A stretch of DNA of 64,000 bases, from contig VGPU01000008.1 in the NCBI GenBank assembly GCA_016882525.1, positions 1 to 64,000 of the forward strand. The letters are read 5' to 3'. Positions 39,198-49,240 of the stretch are shown piece by piece; position 1 is the first letter of the stretch; each line of letters starts with the position of its first letter. The DNA is from Cyanobacteria bacterium M_surface_10_m2_119 (lineage in GTDB: Bacteria > Cyanobacteriota > Cyanobacteriia > PCC-6307 > Cyanobiaceae). The notes under the pieces are model-generated. The model saw only the letters and a list, made by a program, of their open reading frames with translations. It searched no databases and was not told where the DNA came from. Position numbers and translations under genes: made by a program.

Positions 39198-40370
39198 TTG
39201 CTTCCTCCCGATATCAGCGGCGTTCAGCTCAGCCCCGATGAGGTGGCCCGCTTCTCGCGCCACCTGATCCTGCCGGAAGTGGGCATGGACGGACAGAAGC
39301 GGCTGAAGGCGGCCTCGGTGCTGTGCGTGGGCACCGGCGGCCTGGGTTCGCCGCTGCTGCTCTATCTGGCCGCCGCCGGCGTGGGCCGGATCGGTATCGT
39401 CGATTTCGACGTGGTGGATCACTCCAACCTGCAGCGGCAGGTGATCCACGGCACCAGCTGGGTGGGCAAGCCGAAGATCGAATCCGCCAAGGCGCGCATC
39501 CTCGAGATCAACCCCCACTGCCAGGTGGATCTCTACGAAACGGCGCTCACCAGTGAGAACGCGCTGGCGATCATCGAGCCCTACGACCTTGTCTGCGACG
39601 GCACCGACAATTTCCCCACCCGTTACCTGGTGAACGACGCCTGCGTGCTGCTGGGCAAGCCCAACGTGTACGGCTCGATCTTCCGGTTTGAGGGCCAGGC
39701 CACGGTGTTCAACCTCGACGCCGAGAGCCCCAACTACCGCGACCTCTTCCCCGAGCCGCCGCCGCCGGGCATGGTGCCCTCCTGCGCCGAGGGCGGTGTG
39801 GTGGGCGTGCTGCCCGGGATCATCGGCGTGATCCAGGCCACCGAGGCCGTGAAGATCATCACCGGCATCGGCACCACCCTCAGCGGCCGGCTGCTGCTGT
39901 TCGATGCCCTGGGCATGAAGTTCCGCGAGTTGAAGCTGCGGCCCAGCCCGGAGCGGCCGGTGATCGACCGGCTGATCGACTACCAGGAGTTCTGCGGCGT
40001 GGGCGGTACTGCCCCTGGGCAGGAGGAGGCGGGAGCCGTGCCCAGCATCACCGTGGCCGAGCTCAAGACCGTGATCGATGGTCAGATCGAGGACATCCTG
40101 CTGCTGGATGTGCGCAACCCCCAGGAGGCCGACATCGCCGTGATTCCTGGCTCGGTGCTCGTGCCGCTGGATCGGATCGAGAGTGGTGAGGCGATCGAGG
40201 ACGTGCGTCAGCTGGCCGCCGGCAAAAAGCTCTACGTGCACTGCAAGCTGGGCGGCCGCAGCGCCAAGGCGCTGATCGCCCTGGGGCGGCACGGCATCGA
40301 GGGCGTGAATGTGAGCGGGGGCATCGACGCCTGGAGCCAGGAGGTCGATCCGAGCGTTCAGCGCTACTGA
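39198..40370 (+). CDS. MoeB/MoeZ-type adenylyltransferase with rhodanese domain
   Basis: A 390-residue E1-like enzyme that adenylates and then sulfurates the C-terminus of small sulfur carriers (MoaD, ThiS type). The ThiF domain has SRHLILPEVGMDGQKRL, the nucleotide motif GTGGLGSP (46-53), and PSCAEGGVVGVLPGIIGVIQATE. The C-terminal rhodanese domain (about 280-390) has an active Cys in VHCKLGGRSAKAL. The two CxxC zinc pairs of E. coli MoeB are replaced (NYRDLFPEP and ERPVIDRLIDY), as I recall for cyanobacterial MoeZ. The start is TTG. Confidence 0.9.
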   Translation: MLPPDISGVQLSPDEVARFSRHLILPEVGMDGQKRLKAASVLCVGTGGLGSPLLLYLAAAGVGRIGIVDFDVVDHSNLQRQVIHGTSWVGKPKIESAKARILEINPHCQVDLYETALTSENALAIIEPYDLVCDGTDNFPTRYLVNDACVLLGKPNVYGSIFRFEGQATVFNLDAESPNYRDLFPEPPPPGMVPSCAEGGVVGVLPGIIGVIQATEAVKIITGIGTTLSGRLLLFDALGMKFRELKLRPSPERPVIDRLIDYQEFCGVGGTAPGQEEAGAVPSITVAELKTVIDGQIEDILLLDVRNPQEADIAVIPGSVLVPLDRIESGEAIEDVRQLAAGKKLYVHCKLGGRSAKALIALGRHGIEGVNVSGGIDAWSQEVDPSVQRY

Positions 40371-40395
40371 GCTTGCCTGCAGTGGGGGGTGTGGC

Positions 40396-41577
40396 TCAGT
40401 AGTCCACCCCCCGCTTGAGGTCGATGCCCCGCTCCGCGTAGTGCTTATGGCACACCATTTCGGAGTGCACTGAGGCCAGGTCGAAGTAGGCGGGGCGGTT
40501 CTTGCAGCGGCCCGTGAGGATCACTTCCGTCTCGGTGGGTTTGCGCAGCAGGGTCTGCACGATCGGCTCCACCGGCAGCAGTTCGAGATCCACGGTGGGG
40601 TTGATCTCATCGAGGATCACCGTTTTGTAGAGGCCGCTGGAGATGGCGGCGCGGGCGATCTCCCAGGCACGCTCGGCCTCCACGTAGTCGATCGGTTGCT
40701 GCTGGCCGCGCCACACGATCGCGTCGCGGCCGGAACGCAGGTGATCCACCAGGTGCGGGTAGCTCTCGCGCAGGGCGGCGATGGCGGCGTCTTCCGTGTA
40801 GCCACTGCCGCCTTTGAGCCACTGCAGGATCAGCACCCGGTGGCTCTTGTCCTGGCTGATGCCACGGCCGATCGCCTGCAGGGCCTTGCCCAGGGCGCTG
40901 GTGCTCTTGCCTTTGCCCTCGCCCGTGTAGATCTCAATGCCATCGAGGCCGAGGGGAATGGCCTCCTCGGCTCCCTGGCCCTCGCGGCGGTGAGCCCGCA
41001 TCTCGGAATGCAGGTCGGCCAGCTGCACCAGTTGCCGCGGCGCGCCCCGGCCGGTGCAGATCACCTCCATCCCCGCCGGTTTGGCGGCCAGGGTGTGGCA
41101 CACCTCGTCGACGTCGAGCAGGCCCAGATCCAGCACCGGGTTGAGCTCGTCAAGCACCACCACGGAATAGAGATCGCTGGCGATGGCACCCCTGGCGATA
41201 TCCCAGCCCCGCTGGGCTTCCTGACGGTCGAACTTGCTGACCTCGTCAGCGGTGAAGAACTCACCGCGGCCGGTGCGCACCTGGTCGATCAGGTGGGGGA
41301 AGCCCTGCTGCAGGGCCTCGATCGCCGCGTCCTCGTCGTAGGCCCGACCAGGCCCCTTCAGGAAGCGCAGCAGCAGCACCCGAGTGCGTCGCTGCTCGCA
41401 GATTCCCAGGCCGATCGTGCGCAGCACGACCCCAAGAGCGGCCTGGCTTTTCCCCTTGCCCTCGCCGTCGTAGACATGCAGCTGACCGTGGGCGCGTTCA
41501 TCGCTGCCGGCGGCCGTGCGAATGCCGATGCCCCGGCCCGTGCCCCGCTGCGGCGTCTGGGTGCTGCTGGGGCTCAT
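40396..41577 (-). CDS. cobO: Duplicated cob(I)alamin/corrinoid adenosyltransferase (CobO family)
   Basis: A 393-residue protein made of two CobO/BtuR domains in tandem. Both keep the P-loop GEGKGKS (38-44 and 219-225), a VVVLDELNPVLDLGLL or VILDEINPTVDLELL segment, and a CTGRGAP or LTGRCKN end. The two copies are diverged. CobO adenosylates corrinoids on the way to coenzyme or pseudo-B12. The N-terminus has about 30 polar residues. It stands alone, convergent with the MoeB gene. Confidence 0.88.
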   Translation of the reverse strand: MSPSSTQTPQRGTGRGIGIRTAAGSDERAHGQLHVYDGEGKGKSQAALGVVLRTIGLGICEQRRTRVLLLRFLKGPGRAYDEDAAIEALQQGFPHLIDQVRTGRGEFFTADEVSKFDRQEAQRGWDIARGAIASDLYSVVVLDELNPVLDLGLLDVDEVCHTLAAKPAGMEVICTGRGAPRQLVQLADLHSEMRAHRREGQGAEEAIPLGLDGIEIYTGEGKGKSTSALGKALQAIGRGISQDKSHRVLILQWLKGGSGYTEDAAIAALRESYPHLVDHLRSGRDAIVWRGQQQPIDYVEAERAWEIARAAISSGLYKTVILDEINPTVDLELLPVEPIVQTLLRKPTETEVILTGRCKNRPAYFDLASVHSEMVCHKHYAERGIDLKRGVDY

Positions 41578-41667
41578 GGAACGGCTGCAGGCTCCCGGAT
41601 GCTACCGAGGCTCGCCACGACAGCATCTCCTGGTGCTTGCCAGGATTCCCCAGCAGTGCTGCGGTGC

Positions 41668-42519
41668 ATGGCCTTCACCCTGCTCGAATCCCTTCCGGTG
41701 GATCTCAGTGTTGCCCTGGCAGCCCTGCGCCGCCAGCTGGCGGCCCTGGATCGGGTGGTCGTGGCCTATTCCGGCGGAGTGGACAGCGCTCTGGTGGCCG
41801 CGATCGCCGTGGAGCAACTGGGTGCGAGCGCTTTGGCCATCACCGGGGTGTCGCCGGCCCTGGCCCCCCACCTGCGCCTTGAGGCGGCGCAGCAGGCCCG
41901 ATGGCTGGGGATTGATCATCGGGAAATTCCCACGGCTGAACTGGCGGATCCCGCCTACGCCAGCAATCCCAGCGATCGCTGCTACGCCTGCAAGCGGGAG
42001 CTCCATCAGCTGCTGGCCCCCATCGCCCGGGCGGCCGGCGCAACGGTGGTGCTTGATGGCGTGAATGCCGATGATCTCTCCGACCACCGGCCTGGGATTC
42101 AGGCGGCACGGGAGTGGGGTGTGCGCTCGCCCCTGGCTGATCAGGGTCTGGCCAAGAGTGGGGTGCGGCAGCTGTCCAGGGCCCTCGGACTGCCGTGGTG
42201 GGACAAGCCGGCCCAGCCCTGTCTCGCCTCCCGTTTCCCCTATGGCGAGGCGATCACGGCCAGCCGGTTGCAGCGGGTGGCGGCGGCGGAGGGCTGGTTG
42301 CGCGAGCAGGGCTGGCAGGAGCTGCGGGTGCGCAGCCAGGGGGAGACCGCCCGCATCGAACTGCCGGCGGCGCGACTGGCGGACGCCCTGGGGTTATGGG
42401 CTGACAGTGATCGCCGCCAGGATCTGGTGGCGGCTTTCCGCCGGCTGGGGTTCACGGCCGTAAGCCTCGACCTGGAGGGCCTGGTGAGCGGGAAGCTCAA
42501 CCGTGCCCTCCAGCCCTGA
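41668..42519 (+). CDS. larE: LarE-type sacrificial sulfur transferase (PP-loop ATPase)
   Basis: A 283-residue ATPase of the PP-loop family with VAYSGGVDSALVA (35-40) and a conserved Cys at 185 in PAQPCLASRFPYG, the position of the sacrificial cysteine in Lactobacillus LarE. CYACKRELH at about 105 adds further cysteines. LarE makes the nickel-pincer cofactor with LarB and LarC, but neither gene is in this window. The cyanobacterial role is not settled. Confidence 0.87.
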   Translation: MAFTLLESLPVDLSVALAALRRQLAALDRVVVAYSGGVDSALVAAIAVEQLGASALAITGVSPALAPHLRLEAAQQARWLGIDHREIPTAELADPAYASNPSDRCYACKRELHQLLAPIARAAGATVVLDGVNADDLSDHRPGIQAAREWGVRSPLADQGLAKSGVRQLSRALGLPWWDKPAQPCLASRFPYGEAITASRLQRVAAAEGWLREQGWQELRVRSQGETARIELPAARLADALGLWADSDRRQDLVAAFRRLGFTAVSLDLEGLVSGKLNRALQP

Positions 42520-42527
42520 GGGTCGCC

Positions 42528-43016
42528 TCAGGCGACGCTGACGGCGGGCTCGCGCTCGCTTTCGGCGATGGCGGAGGGGGTTTCGCGGCGGAAGCTGGTG
42601 AGCTTGTGGTCGCGGGCGCCGAGTTCAGCGGCGAGCACCTGGCAGGCGCGCTCCGGCATGGTGTGATCTCCACAGGTGAACACATCCACGGCGGCGTAGC
42701 CGGATTCCGGCCAGGTGTGGATGGAGATGTGGGATTCGGCCAGGAGGGCCAGCCCGGTCACCCCCTGGGGCTCGAAGCGGTGGGTGATCAGGTTGAGGAG
42801 GGTGGCACCAGCCCGTTTCGCAGCGGAGGTGATGGTGTCCCTGAGGAAAGCTTCGTCGTCGAGCCTGGAGCTGTCGCAGTGATAGAGCTCGAGGATGCAG
42901 TGTTTGCCCACCGTGTCGGAGATCTGGTGCGGCAAGGGGGCAGCGGGTGCGCTGGTGACAGCGGAGGCACCGTCCCATCCCGGATTGGGGTGGAGGCAGG
43001 GCAGGCTCTGGGTCAT
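42528..43016 (-). CDS. speD: S-adenosylmethionine decarboxylase proenzyme
   Basis: A 162-residue proenzyme that makes decarboxylated SAM for polyamine synthesis. The self-cleavage Ser is at 95 in [14 protein letters not shown], which becomes the pyruvoyl group. The proton-donor Cys is in [11 protein letters not shown]. There is a 33-residue N-terminal extension before [12 protein letters not shown]. It converges with larE. Confidence 0.94.
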   Translation of the reverse strand: MTQSLPCLHPNPGWDGASAVTSAPAAPLPHQISDTVGKHCILELYHCDSSRLDDEAFLRDTITSAAKRAGATLLNLITHRFEPQGVTGLALLAESHISIHTWPESGYAAVDVFTCGDHTMPERACQVLAAELGARDHKLTSFRRETPSAIAESEREPAVSVA

Positions 43017-43057
43017 CGAGGAGGCCCAAACAGGTCGCCCACACTACGTGCTGGCGT

Positions 43058-44269
43058 TCACCCCTGCGGTTCCTCCCCACAGATGCGCCCCGCCTGCATC
43101 GTGACCACCTGGGAGTGCTCCCGCCATCCCCTGGTGAAGGCGCCCAGGTGAGTGGTGCTCACCAGACATTGATGGCCTTCCCCCACGGCCTCCAGCAGCA
43201 GCTGCTGACGATGGGGGTCCAGTTCCGCCAGCACGTCGTCCAGCAGCAGCAGGGGGGGCTGCCCCACCACCTGCTCCACCAGTTGCAGCTCCGCCAGCTT
43301 CAAGGCGAGCACCAGGGTGCGTTGCTGGCCGGCTGATCCGTAGCGACGGGCAGGTTCCCCCCCCAGCAGCAGGGCGATCTCGTCACGGTGAGGGCCGACG
43401 CTGCACTGACCGAGCCGCATCTCCTCGCGGCGCTGGGCGGCGAGCTGCTGGAGCAGGGCCGCCCGCCACGGCTCCTCCGCTTCCTGCTCCTCCAGAACGG
43501 TGCCACTGCGGTAGGCCAGCTGGAGGGTTTCACGCTGGCCGCTGAGGCGGCTGTGCCAGGCGCCCGCCAGGGGGGCGAGCCGCTGCAGCGCCCGATGGCG
43601 TCGTCGATGCAGCCGGGTGCCGATCAGGGCCATCTGGATGTCGAAGCTGTCGAGCAGACCATCCAGGTCGGAGCCCCCCAGGCTCCGGCGCAGCAGCTGG
43701 CTGCGCTGGCGCAGCAATCGGCCATAGCGGCTGAGCAGATCGGCGTAGAGCGGTTCCAGTTGAAGCACCACCCGATCGAGCCACTGGCGCCGCAGGGCAG
43801 GTTCGCCCCGCACCAGCTCCAGATCCAGGGTGCTGAAGCCCACGCAGCGCAGGGACCCCAGGAGGTCGTGCTGACGCTCGAGGGGCTTGGCGTTGCGACT
43901 GGCCAGGCGGCCTCCCTGGCGCCGCAATTCCAGTTGCAGGGCGTCGCCTTCAGCGGTTCGAGCCCGCAGCACCGCCCGGCTCTGGCCATGGCGGATCAGG
44001 TCCCGGTCGCTGCCGGTGCGATGGGAGCGCAGGCTGCCCAGCAGCTCCACGGCCTCCAGCAGGTTCGACTTTCCCTCACCGTTGCACCCCACCACCAGCA
44101 CCCGGGGGGCTTCCAGAGTCAGCTCCAGCCGCTCGAGGTTGCGGAACTGCTGCAGGTCGAGGCATTGCAGCCGGATGGGTCTGAGGCAGCGAGCGGTTAA
44201 GGTAGATCCATCGGGCTCTGGCTCGATGCCGTGCCATGCCGGCCGGTGGGGCCCCACAGCAGTGGGCAT
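43058..44269 (-). CDS. recF: DNA replication and repair protein RecF
   Basis: RecF (up to 403 aa) loads RecA at gaps. Walker [10 protein letters not shown] is at 61-69, the signature and Walker B in [19 protein letters not shown] and [19 protein letters not shown]. RecF proteins normally begin just before a segment like [15 protein letters not shown], here at residue 34. The frame has an ATG at 44269, which overlaps the 5' end of the tRNA-Arg gene on the other strand, and a GTG at 44257. No standard start lies closer, so the true start is unresolved. Confidence 0.9.
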   Translation of the reverse strand: MPTAVGPHRPAWHGIEPEPDGSTLTARCLRPIRLQCLDLQQFRNLERLELTLEAPRVLVVGCNGEGKSNLLEAVELLGSLRSHRTGSDRDLIRHGQSRAVLRARTAEGDALQLELRRQGGRLASRNAKPLERQHDLLGSLRCVGFSTLDLELVRGEPALRRQWLDRVVLQLEPLYADLLSRYGRLLRQRSQLLRRSLGGSDLDGLLDSFDIQMALIGTRLHRRRHRALQRLAPLAGAWHSRLSGQRETLQLAYRSGTVLEEQEAEEPWRAALLQQLAAQRREEMRLGQCSVGPHRDEIALLLGGEPARRYGSAGQQRTLVLALKLAELQLVEQVVGQPPLLLLDDVLAELDPHRQQLLLEAVGEGHQCLVSTTHLGAFTRGWREHSQVVTMQAGRICGEEPQG

Positions 44270-44337
44270 GTAGCTCAGTTGGATAGAGCATCAGATTCCG
44301 GTTCTGAGTGTCGGGGGTTCGAGTCCCTCCATGCTCG
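44264..44337 (+). tRNA. tRNA-Arg (CCG)
   Basis: 74 nt: acceptor GGGCATG/CATGCTC with one G-T pair, D arm GCTC/GAGC, anticodon stem TCAGA/TCTGA with loop TTCCGGT (anticodon CCG), T stem GGGGG/CCCTC with loop TTCGAGT. CCA is not encoded. It decodes CGG. Confidence 0.96.
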
Positions 44338-44495
44338 TTGAGCGGTCCCATCGTCCCGGTGTCCCGGCCTTCCTGTGGCGGTCTGCCCACAGGACCCTTT
44401 CCTCCCCTCCCACAACGTCCAGGGTCTGGTACCGGCTGAACGTGCGGACGGCCCCCTGCGCGGCGTCTGGTCGCCCTGCTGGGGCCGCGTCTGGC

Positions 44496-44906
44496 TCAGG
44501 ACCCTGACGCCTGGAGCCGGATGCCCATGGCCCGGATGCCGCCTGGATCGATCACGAAGCCACAGTGCTCGAGGGCATCCTGGGCCGCTGGCGGAGCGGA
44601 GAGGGAAATGCTGCAGCCCGGCAGTTCCCGGCGGAGCCGTCCCAGGGCCGCCTGCACCAGCGCCAGCATCAGCTGCCCCTGGGCCGGGTCGCGGTCGTCG
44701 GCCCACAGATCCCAGAGGTTGGCGTTCAGGGCCCGGTCGCTGGTGGCCCGCACGAAACCCACCAGTTCCCCATCGGCCCTGTGGATGCGCAGGTGCCAGA
44801 GGCTGCAGGCCAGCACCCGCTGCCAGCGTTCCGGGGTGCGGGGTTGCTCCCCCGCCTGGCCCAGCAGGTGGTTGAGCGCATCGGGTTGGGGCACACCTTC
44901 GCTCAA
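44496..44906 (-). CDS. GNAT-family acetyltransferase after ppc
   Basis: A GNAT fold protein of at least 136 residues. The acetyl-CoA half shows GELVGFVRATSDRALNANLWDLW (beta4-5) and QGQLMLALVQAALGRLRREL, and the end is DALEHCGFVIDPGGIRAMG. The first standard start is TTG at 44906, but it cuts into the first strand (GYALLSEG). The same frame stays open upstream for 35 codons, straight to the ppc stop at 45012-45014, with only CTG-type start candidates. So the N-terminus is uncertain. Confidence 0.75.
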   Translation of the reverse strand: MSEGVPQPDALNHLLGQAGEQPRTPERWQRVLACSLWHLRIHRADGELVGFVRATSDRALNANLWDLWADDRDPAQGQLMLALVQAALGRLRRELPGCSISLSAPPAAQDALEHCGFVIDPGGIRAMGIRLQASGS

Positions 44907-45011
44907 CAGGGCGTAACCCTGCGGCAGCCGCGGCGGCGGGGTGAGATTGCGGAACGGGAGCAGCAGGGAGCCCAGGGTGACCTCGTGGCGGAAGGGGCCG
45001 GTGCGGGGGAA

Positions 45012-48000
45012 TCAGCCGGTGTTGCGCATACCGGCGGCGATGCCGTTGATGGTGAGCAGGGCCCCGCGGAGCAGCTCGCTGCGGCTGTAGGTGCGCCCAT
45101 CGTGACCCGGTGTGCCGGCGGCCTCGCTCATGGGCGGCTGCCGGTTCTGATCGCGGAGGCGGCGCAGCAGGGCCACCTGCAGGAAGCCCAGGGGCACGAT
45201 CGTGCGGTTGCGCAGGTCCACTGAAAGCTGCAGGGCTGGATCGCTGTCCAGCAGGCGCTGGTGGCCGGTGATCGCCAGCACCAGGTCGCGGGTGAGGGCG
45301 AATTCCGTGGCGATGGTCCCGAAGATGCGCTCGAAGGCCTGCTTGTGATCGCTGCGCCCCAGTGCCTGCACATAGTGGAGGGCCAGATCGATGTCCACTT
45401 TCGAAAGGGTCATCTCCACCTTGGAGATCAGCATGCGGAAGAAGGGCCAGCGCTGATAGAGCAACTGCAGCAGCTCCAGCTGCCCGGGATCCCGGTCGAG
45501 TTCTTCCTGCAGGGCGGCTCCCACGCCAAACCAGCTGGGCAGCAGGAAACGGCTCTGGGTCCAGCCGAACACCCAGGGAATGGCCCGCAGGCTGGAGAGG
45601 TCCTTGGCGCCGCTCTTGCGCCGGGCCGGTCTGCTGGAGATCTGCAGCTTGCTGATCTCCTCGATGGGTGTGCACTGCTGAAAGAACGGCACCAGATCTG
45701 GGTTGTCGTGCACGAGGGCCCGGTAGAAGTCGCGGGAGCGGGCGGCCAGCCGGCCCATCAGGGCGTTCCAGCTGGGCGTCTCATCGACCGGGGTGCTCAC
45801 CAGGCTGTTCTGGATCACCGCCGTGCTCACGGTCTCCAGGTTGTAGAGCGCCAGATCGGGGAGGGAGTACTTGGAGGCCAGCACCTCCCCCTGTTCGGTG
45901 ATCTTGATGCGGCCCTGCAGGGTGCCGCTGGGCTGGGCCAGGATCGCCTGGTAGGCCGGTCCGCCGCCGCGGCCCACCGAGCCCCCGCGGCCGTGGAAGA
46001 TGCGCAGGGCCACCCCATGGCGCGTGGCCAGCTGCTGCAGGGCGATCTGGGCCTTGTGGATCTCCCAGTTGCTGGAGAGGAAGCCGGAGTCTTTGTTGCT
46101 GTCGGAGTAGCCGAGCATCACCTCCTGCAGGGGCTCGCCGCCGCCGCGGGCGCTGAGCAGCTGGCGGTAGGAGGGCTGGCGGAACAGCTCTTCCATCACC
46201 GCCGGTGCTCCCTGCAGGTCTTCGACCGTCTCGAACAGGGGGACCACCAGCAAGGTGGCGTGCTGGGCCACCGGGTCCACCAGCCCGGCCTCCTTGGCCA
46301 GCAGCAGCACCTCCAGCAGGTCGGACACCGTGTGACTCATGGAGATCACATAGGTGTGGCAGATGCGGGTGCCGAATTCCTCCTGCAGCCGCTTCACCAT
46401 GCGCAGCACGGCGAAGGTCTCGGTGGTGGCCTCGCTCCAGCGGGCGGCCGCCGGCGCAAGGGGGCGACGGGTCTGGAGTTCGGCCAGCAGCCAGCCCACC
46501 CGCTCGGCCTCCGTCATCTCGCCGTAGGGCACGGGCAGCTGCAGATAGCGGCTCAGTTCATCGAGGGCGTCGCTGTGGCGGGTGCTCTCCTGGCGGATGT
46601 CGAGGCTGGCCAGGCAGAAGGCGAAGATCTGCACCTGGCTGATCAGGTGCTGGAGCGCTTCGCAGCTCAGCCCGGTGCTCTCCAGGCTGTTGAGCACCAG
46701 TTCCAGATCGGTGCGGAATTCATCCACCGAGCCGTAGTGCAGCTCCTGGCTCGATGGACTGGGGCTGGCACTGAGGTTGCCGCCCGTGAGGGGCACGTTG
46801 GCCATGCCGTCACAGGGGGCTTCCCACCCCGCGTCGGCGAGCACCTGGTTGCGGGCCTGGGTCAGCCGCAGGCGCTCCAGCACGTAGCTGAGCTTGAGGC
46901 GGTAGGGCTCCAGCCGGTAGCGGGCGGCCCGCTCGTCGTAGATCTCCGGAAAGCGCAGCCGGTCCATCTCGAGCGACTCCAGCAGGGCCGGGCTCACCTG
47001 GCTCCACTGCATGGAGATGCTGAGCTGATCGCGGAGATTGCCCACCGAGCGGATGTAGCGCTCGAGCATCAGCTGGCGCTGATAGCAGGCGGTGCGCCAG
47101 GTGATCTCCGGCGTCACCGAGGGGTTGCCATCGCGGTCGGACCCCACCCAGGAGCCGAAGGTGCAGAAGGCGTCGCCGGGGGGCTCCACGTCCGGATAGC
47201 TCTGGGCCAGGGCGGCGCGAATCCGCTGGCGCAGCAGCGGCATCGCCTCGAACAGCACCTGCTGGAAGTAGTGGAGGGCGTAGTCCACCTCGTCGAGCAC
47301 GGTGGGCTTGAACTGGTGCAGTTCATCGGTGCGCCACCACAGCCGGATCTCCTCCTCGAGCTGCTGGCGGAGGTTGTGACGCTCCAGCGCATTGAGGCCA
47401 CTTCCCTGCTCCAGCTTCTGAATCAGGCTGGCGACCCGCCGCTGCTTGTGGCGCACGGTGTGTCGCACGATCTCGGTGGGGTGGGCGGTGAACACCAGCC
47501 GCAGGTCGAGGTGGCGCAGCAGGGTCTCGAGCTGGGCCGGCGGCACGTTGAGGCTGCGCAGGCGCTTGAACAACTGACGGAAGGTGGCCGGTTCCGTCTG
47601 GCTGGCCAGGGGGGGCAGGAAGGGGTCGGTGGCCTCGGGTTCGCTGTGCTGCTTGAGGCTGTCGAGATAGCTGTCTTCCTCGATGTGTTGCTCGAGGATG
47701 TTGACGAGCTGGAAATAGAGGGAAAAGGCGCGGGCGGCGGCAATCGCCTCCACCAGATCCATTTCCCGGATCAACTGCACGATGGCGCTGCTGCTGTCGG
47801 CCCCTTCTCCGGTCTCATCGGGCTCGCCGGGCTCACTCAACTGCTTCAGGCGCAGCAGGCGCTGGGCCTGCTCCGGCGGACATTCGCTGCTCAGCACGGC
47901 CTGCCACAGCTCCTCGACCAGCTCCAGACGTTCACCCAGCAGCCGGGTGGCCCGGGGGGAGGGTTCGGCGACCGGGGGCACGAACTGCCGCATGGGGAGT

Positions 48001-48029
48001 GAACTGGCAGCGCGGGATTGGCTGATCAT
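45012..48029 (-). CDS. ppc: Phosphoenolpyruvate carboxylase
   Basis: A 1005-residue enzyme that fixes bicarbonate on PEP to oxaloacetate, a main anaplerotic step in cyanobacteria. Marks: [14 protein letters not shown] (catalytic His), [19 protein letters not shown] (Arg/His loop), [10 protein letters not shown] and the invariant C-terminus [12 protein letters not shown]. The ATG at 48029 overlaps the gshA stop (ATGA); an ATG 12 codons later is possible. The bicarbonate-binding and inhibitor regions are not degenerate by eye. Confidence 0.97.
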   Translation of the reverse strand: MISQSRAASSLPMRQFVPPVAEPSPRATRLLGERLELVEELWQAVLSSECPPEQAQRLLRLKQLSEPGEPDETGEGADSSSAIVQLIREMDLVEAIAAARAFSLYFQLVNILEQHIEEDSYLDSLKQHSEPEATDPFLPPLASQTEPATFRQLFKRLRSLNVPPAQLETLLRHLDLRLVFTAHPTEIVRHTVRHKQRRVASLIQKLEQGSGLNALERHNLRQQLEEEIRLWWRTDELHQFKPTVLDEVDYALHYFQQVLFEAMPLLRQRIRAALAQSYPDVEPPGDAFCTFGSWVGSDRDGNPSVTPEITWRTACYQRQLMLERYIRSVGNLRDQLSISMQWSQVSPALLESLEMDRLRFPEIYDERAARYRLEPYRLKLSYVLERLRLTQARNQVLADAGWEAPCDGMANVPLTGGNLSASPSPSSQELHYGSVDEFRTDLELVLNSLESTGLSCEALQHLISQVQIFAFCLASLDIRQESTRHSDALDELSRYLQLPVPYGEMTEAERVGWLLAELQTRRPLAPAAARWSEATTETFAVLRMVKRLQEEFGTRICHTYVISMSHTVSDLLEVLLLAKEAGLVDPVAQHATLLVVPLFETVEDLQGAPAVMEELFRQPSYRQLLSARGGGEPLQEVMLGYSDSNKDSGFLSSNWEIHKAQIALQQLATRHGVALRIFHGRGGSVGRGGGPAYQAILAQPSGTLQGRIKITEQGEVLASKYSLPDLALYNLETVSTAVIQNSLVSTPVDETPSWNALMGRLAARSRDFYRALVHDNPDLVPFFQQCTPIEEISKLQISSRPARRKSGAKDLSSLRAIPWVFGWTQSRFLLPSWFGVGAALQEELDRDPGQLELLQLLYQRWPFFRMLISKVEMTLSKVDIDLALHYVQALGRSDHKQAFERIFGTIATEFALTRDLVLAITGHQRLLDSDPALQLSVDLRNRTIVPLGFLQVALLRRLRDQNRQPPMSEAAGTPGHDGRTYSRSELLRGALLTINGIAAGMRNTG

Positions 48030-49240
48030 CCCAAAGTGTCTGCGCCCGCGTCTGTGTGGCTGATAGCGGACTGGCCGTCGCCGCTTGCGGCGGCCAGCGC
48101 CACCTCCTGCTCGGCCATGCGCTGCGCCTCGGCGCTCACGATGGCGGCAATGGCCTGGCCGCTCTGGTGCAGCTCCAGCCAGCGCATGGCCTGGTTGCCG
48201 TGCCGCAGCACCTCGTGCAGGGGGGCCAGCACGGTGGTGAGCCCCCAGCACTCGGCCAGGGGTGCGAGCTCCCTGAGGGCCAGCTCCAGCCATGTGCGGC
48301 AGCTCAGGCTGCGGCCGTCGCGCCAGTGCACGAGCTTGGCCTCGAGGCTGTGGCGGGCACAGGCCTGGTCATTGCGGTCCGCCAGGGCCGCCAGCTGCCC
48401 GGCCCCCAGCACACTGGCCTGCAGCGGATCCCAGTGATCCGGATCCTGCACCAGCTGGTGCAGACGCAGCTCGGCGAAGGCGGTGATCGCCAGCAGCAGG
48501 GCCGGATCGCTCACCAGATCGCAGATGCGGATCTCCAGCCTGTTGAGGTCGTGGGGGCGATCGTCCCCGTTCGGCCGCACCGACGTCCAGAGATGGCGCA
48601 CGTTCTGCATCGTGCCAGCAGCCAGCTGCTGCTCCATCCAGTCCACATAGTGCGGGTGGCTCTCAAACAGCGGCACCTCGGTGGGGGTGAGGGGGAACTG
48701 CAGCCAGCGCTGGGAGTGGGCCCCGCAGACCTGCCCATCGAGGAAGGGGGAGCTGGCGCTCAGGGCCAGCAGCAGGGAGGCTTCGCAGCGCAGCAGCCGC
48801 AGGCCTGCGAAGAGCATGGCCATGCCCTCGAAACCGCTCCCGGGGGTGAGGCCCAGGTTGATGTGCACGCTCGCGGTGACCACCCGGGTGCCATAAGTGG
48901 TTTCGATGTAGCCGTGGTACGGGTTCAGGGGGTCGGAGCGCTCGAAGCGGTGGCTGTCGCCCGTGCTCAGGGTGCTGCCCGGCAACAGGGTGAGACCCCG
49001 CTCGGCCAGCCAGGGGCGCAGCCGCTGGCGCGGCTCGAGCAGCAGCTGGAGCTGGCGGTCGTAGGCGGCCGCCGGTGGGGTGACGTATTCCAGGTTGCGG
49101 TGGTCGGGCTCGGTGACGAAGCCCGGGAGCGCGGCCGCCACCTCGGCACTGCAACCCACCACCGTGCCGTCGGGCCGGCAGGTGAACAGCTCCACTTCGA
49201 AGCCCTTCAGGAGCTGGGGGGGCATGGCGGAACGGCTCAC
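48026..49240 (-). CDS. gshA: Cyanobacterial-type glutamate-cysteine ligase
   Basis: A 404-residue enzyme of the cyanobacterial GshA family, for the first step of glutathione synthesis. Family marks are [43 protein letters not shown] and [19 protein letters not shown]. It starts either on GTG at 49240, overlapping the trpE stop by 4 bases, or on ATG at 49225. It is tied to ppc by another 4-base overlap. Confidence 0.93.
   Translation of the reverse strand: MSRSAMPPQLLKGFEVELFTCRPDGTVVGCSAEVAAALPGFVTEPDHRNLEYVTPPAAAYDRQLQLLLEPRQRLRPWLAERGLTLLPGSTLSTGDSHRFERSDPLNPYHGYIETTYGTRVVTASVHINLGLTPGSGFEGMAMLFAGLRLLRCEASLLLALSASSPFLDGQVCGAHSQRWLQFPLTPTEVPLFESHPHYVDWMEQQLAAGTMQNVRHLWTSVRPNGDDRPHDLNRLEIRICDLVSDPALLLAITAFAELRLHQLVQDPDHWDPLQASVLGAGQLAALADRNDQACARHSLEAKLVHWRDGRSLSCRTWLELALRELAPLAECWGLTTVLAPLHEVLRHGNQAMRWLELHQSGQAIAAIVSAEAQRMAEQEVALAAASGDGQSAISHTDAGADTLG

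Noticed and set aside
45261-48002. 913-codon ORF on the plus strand opposite ppc
   Set aside because: It is a shadow of ppc. The composition is typical of antisense GC-rich frames and has no domain pattern.
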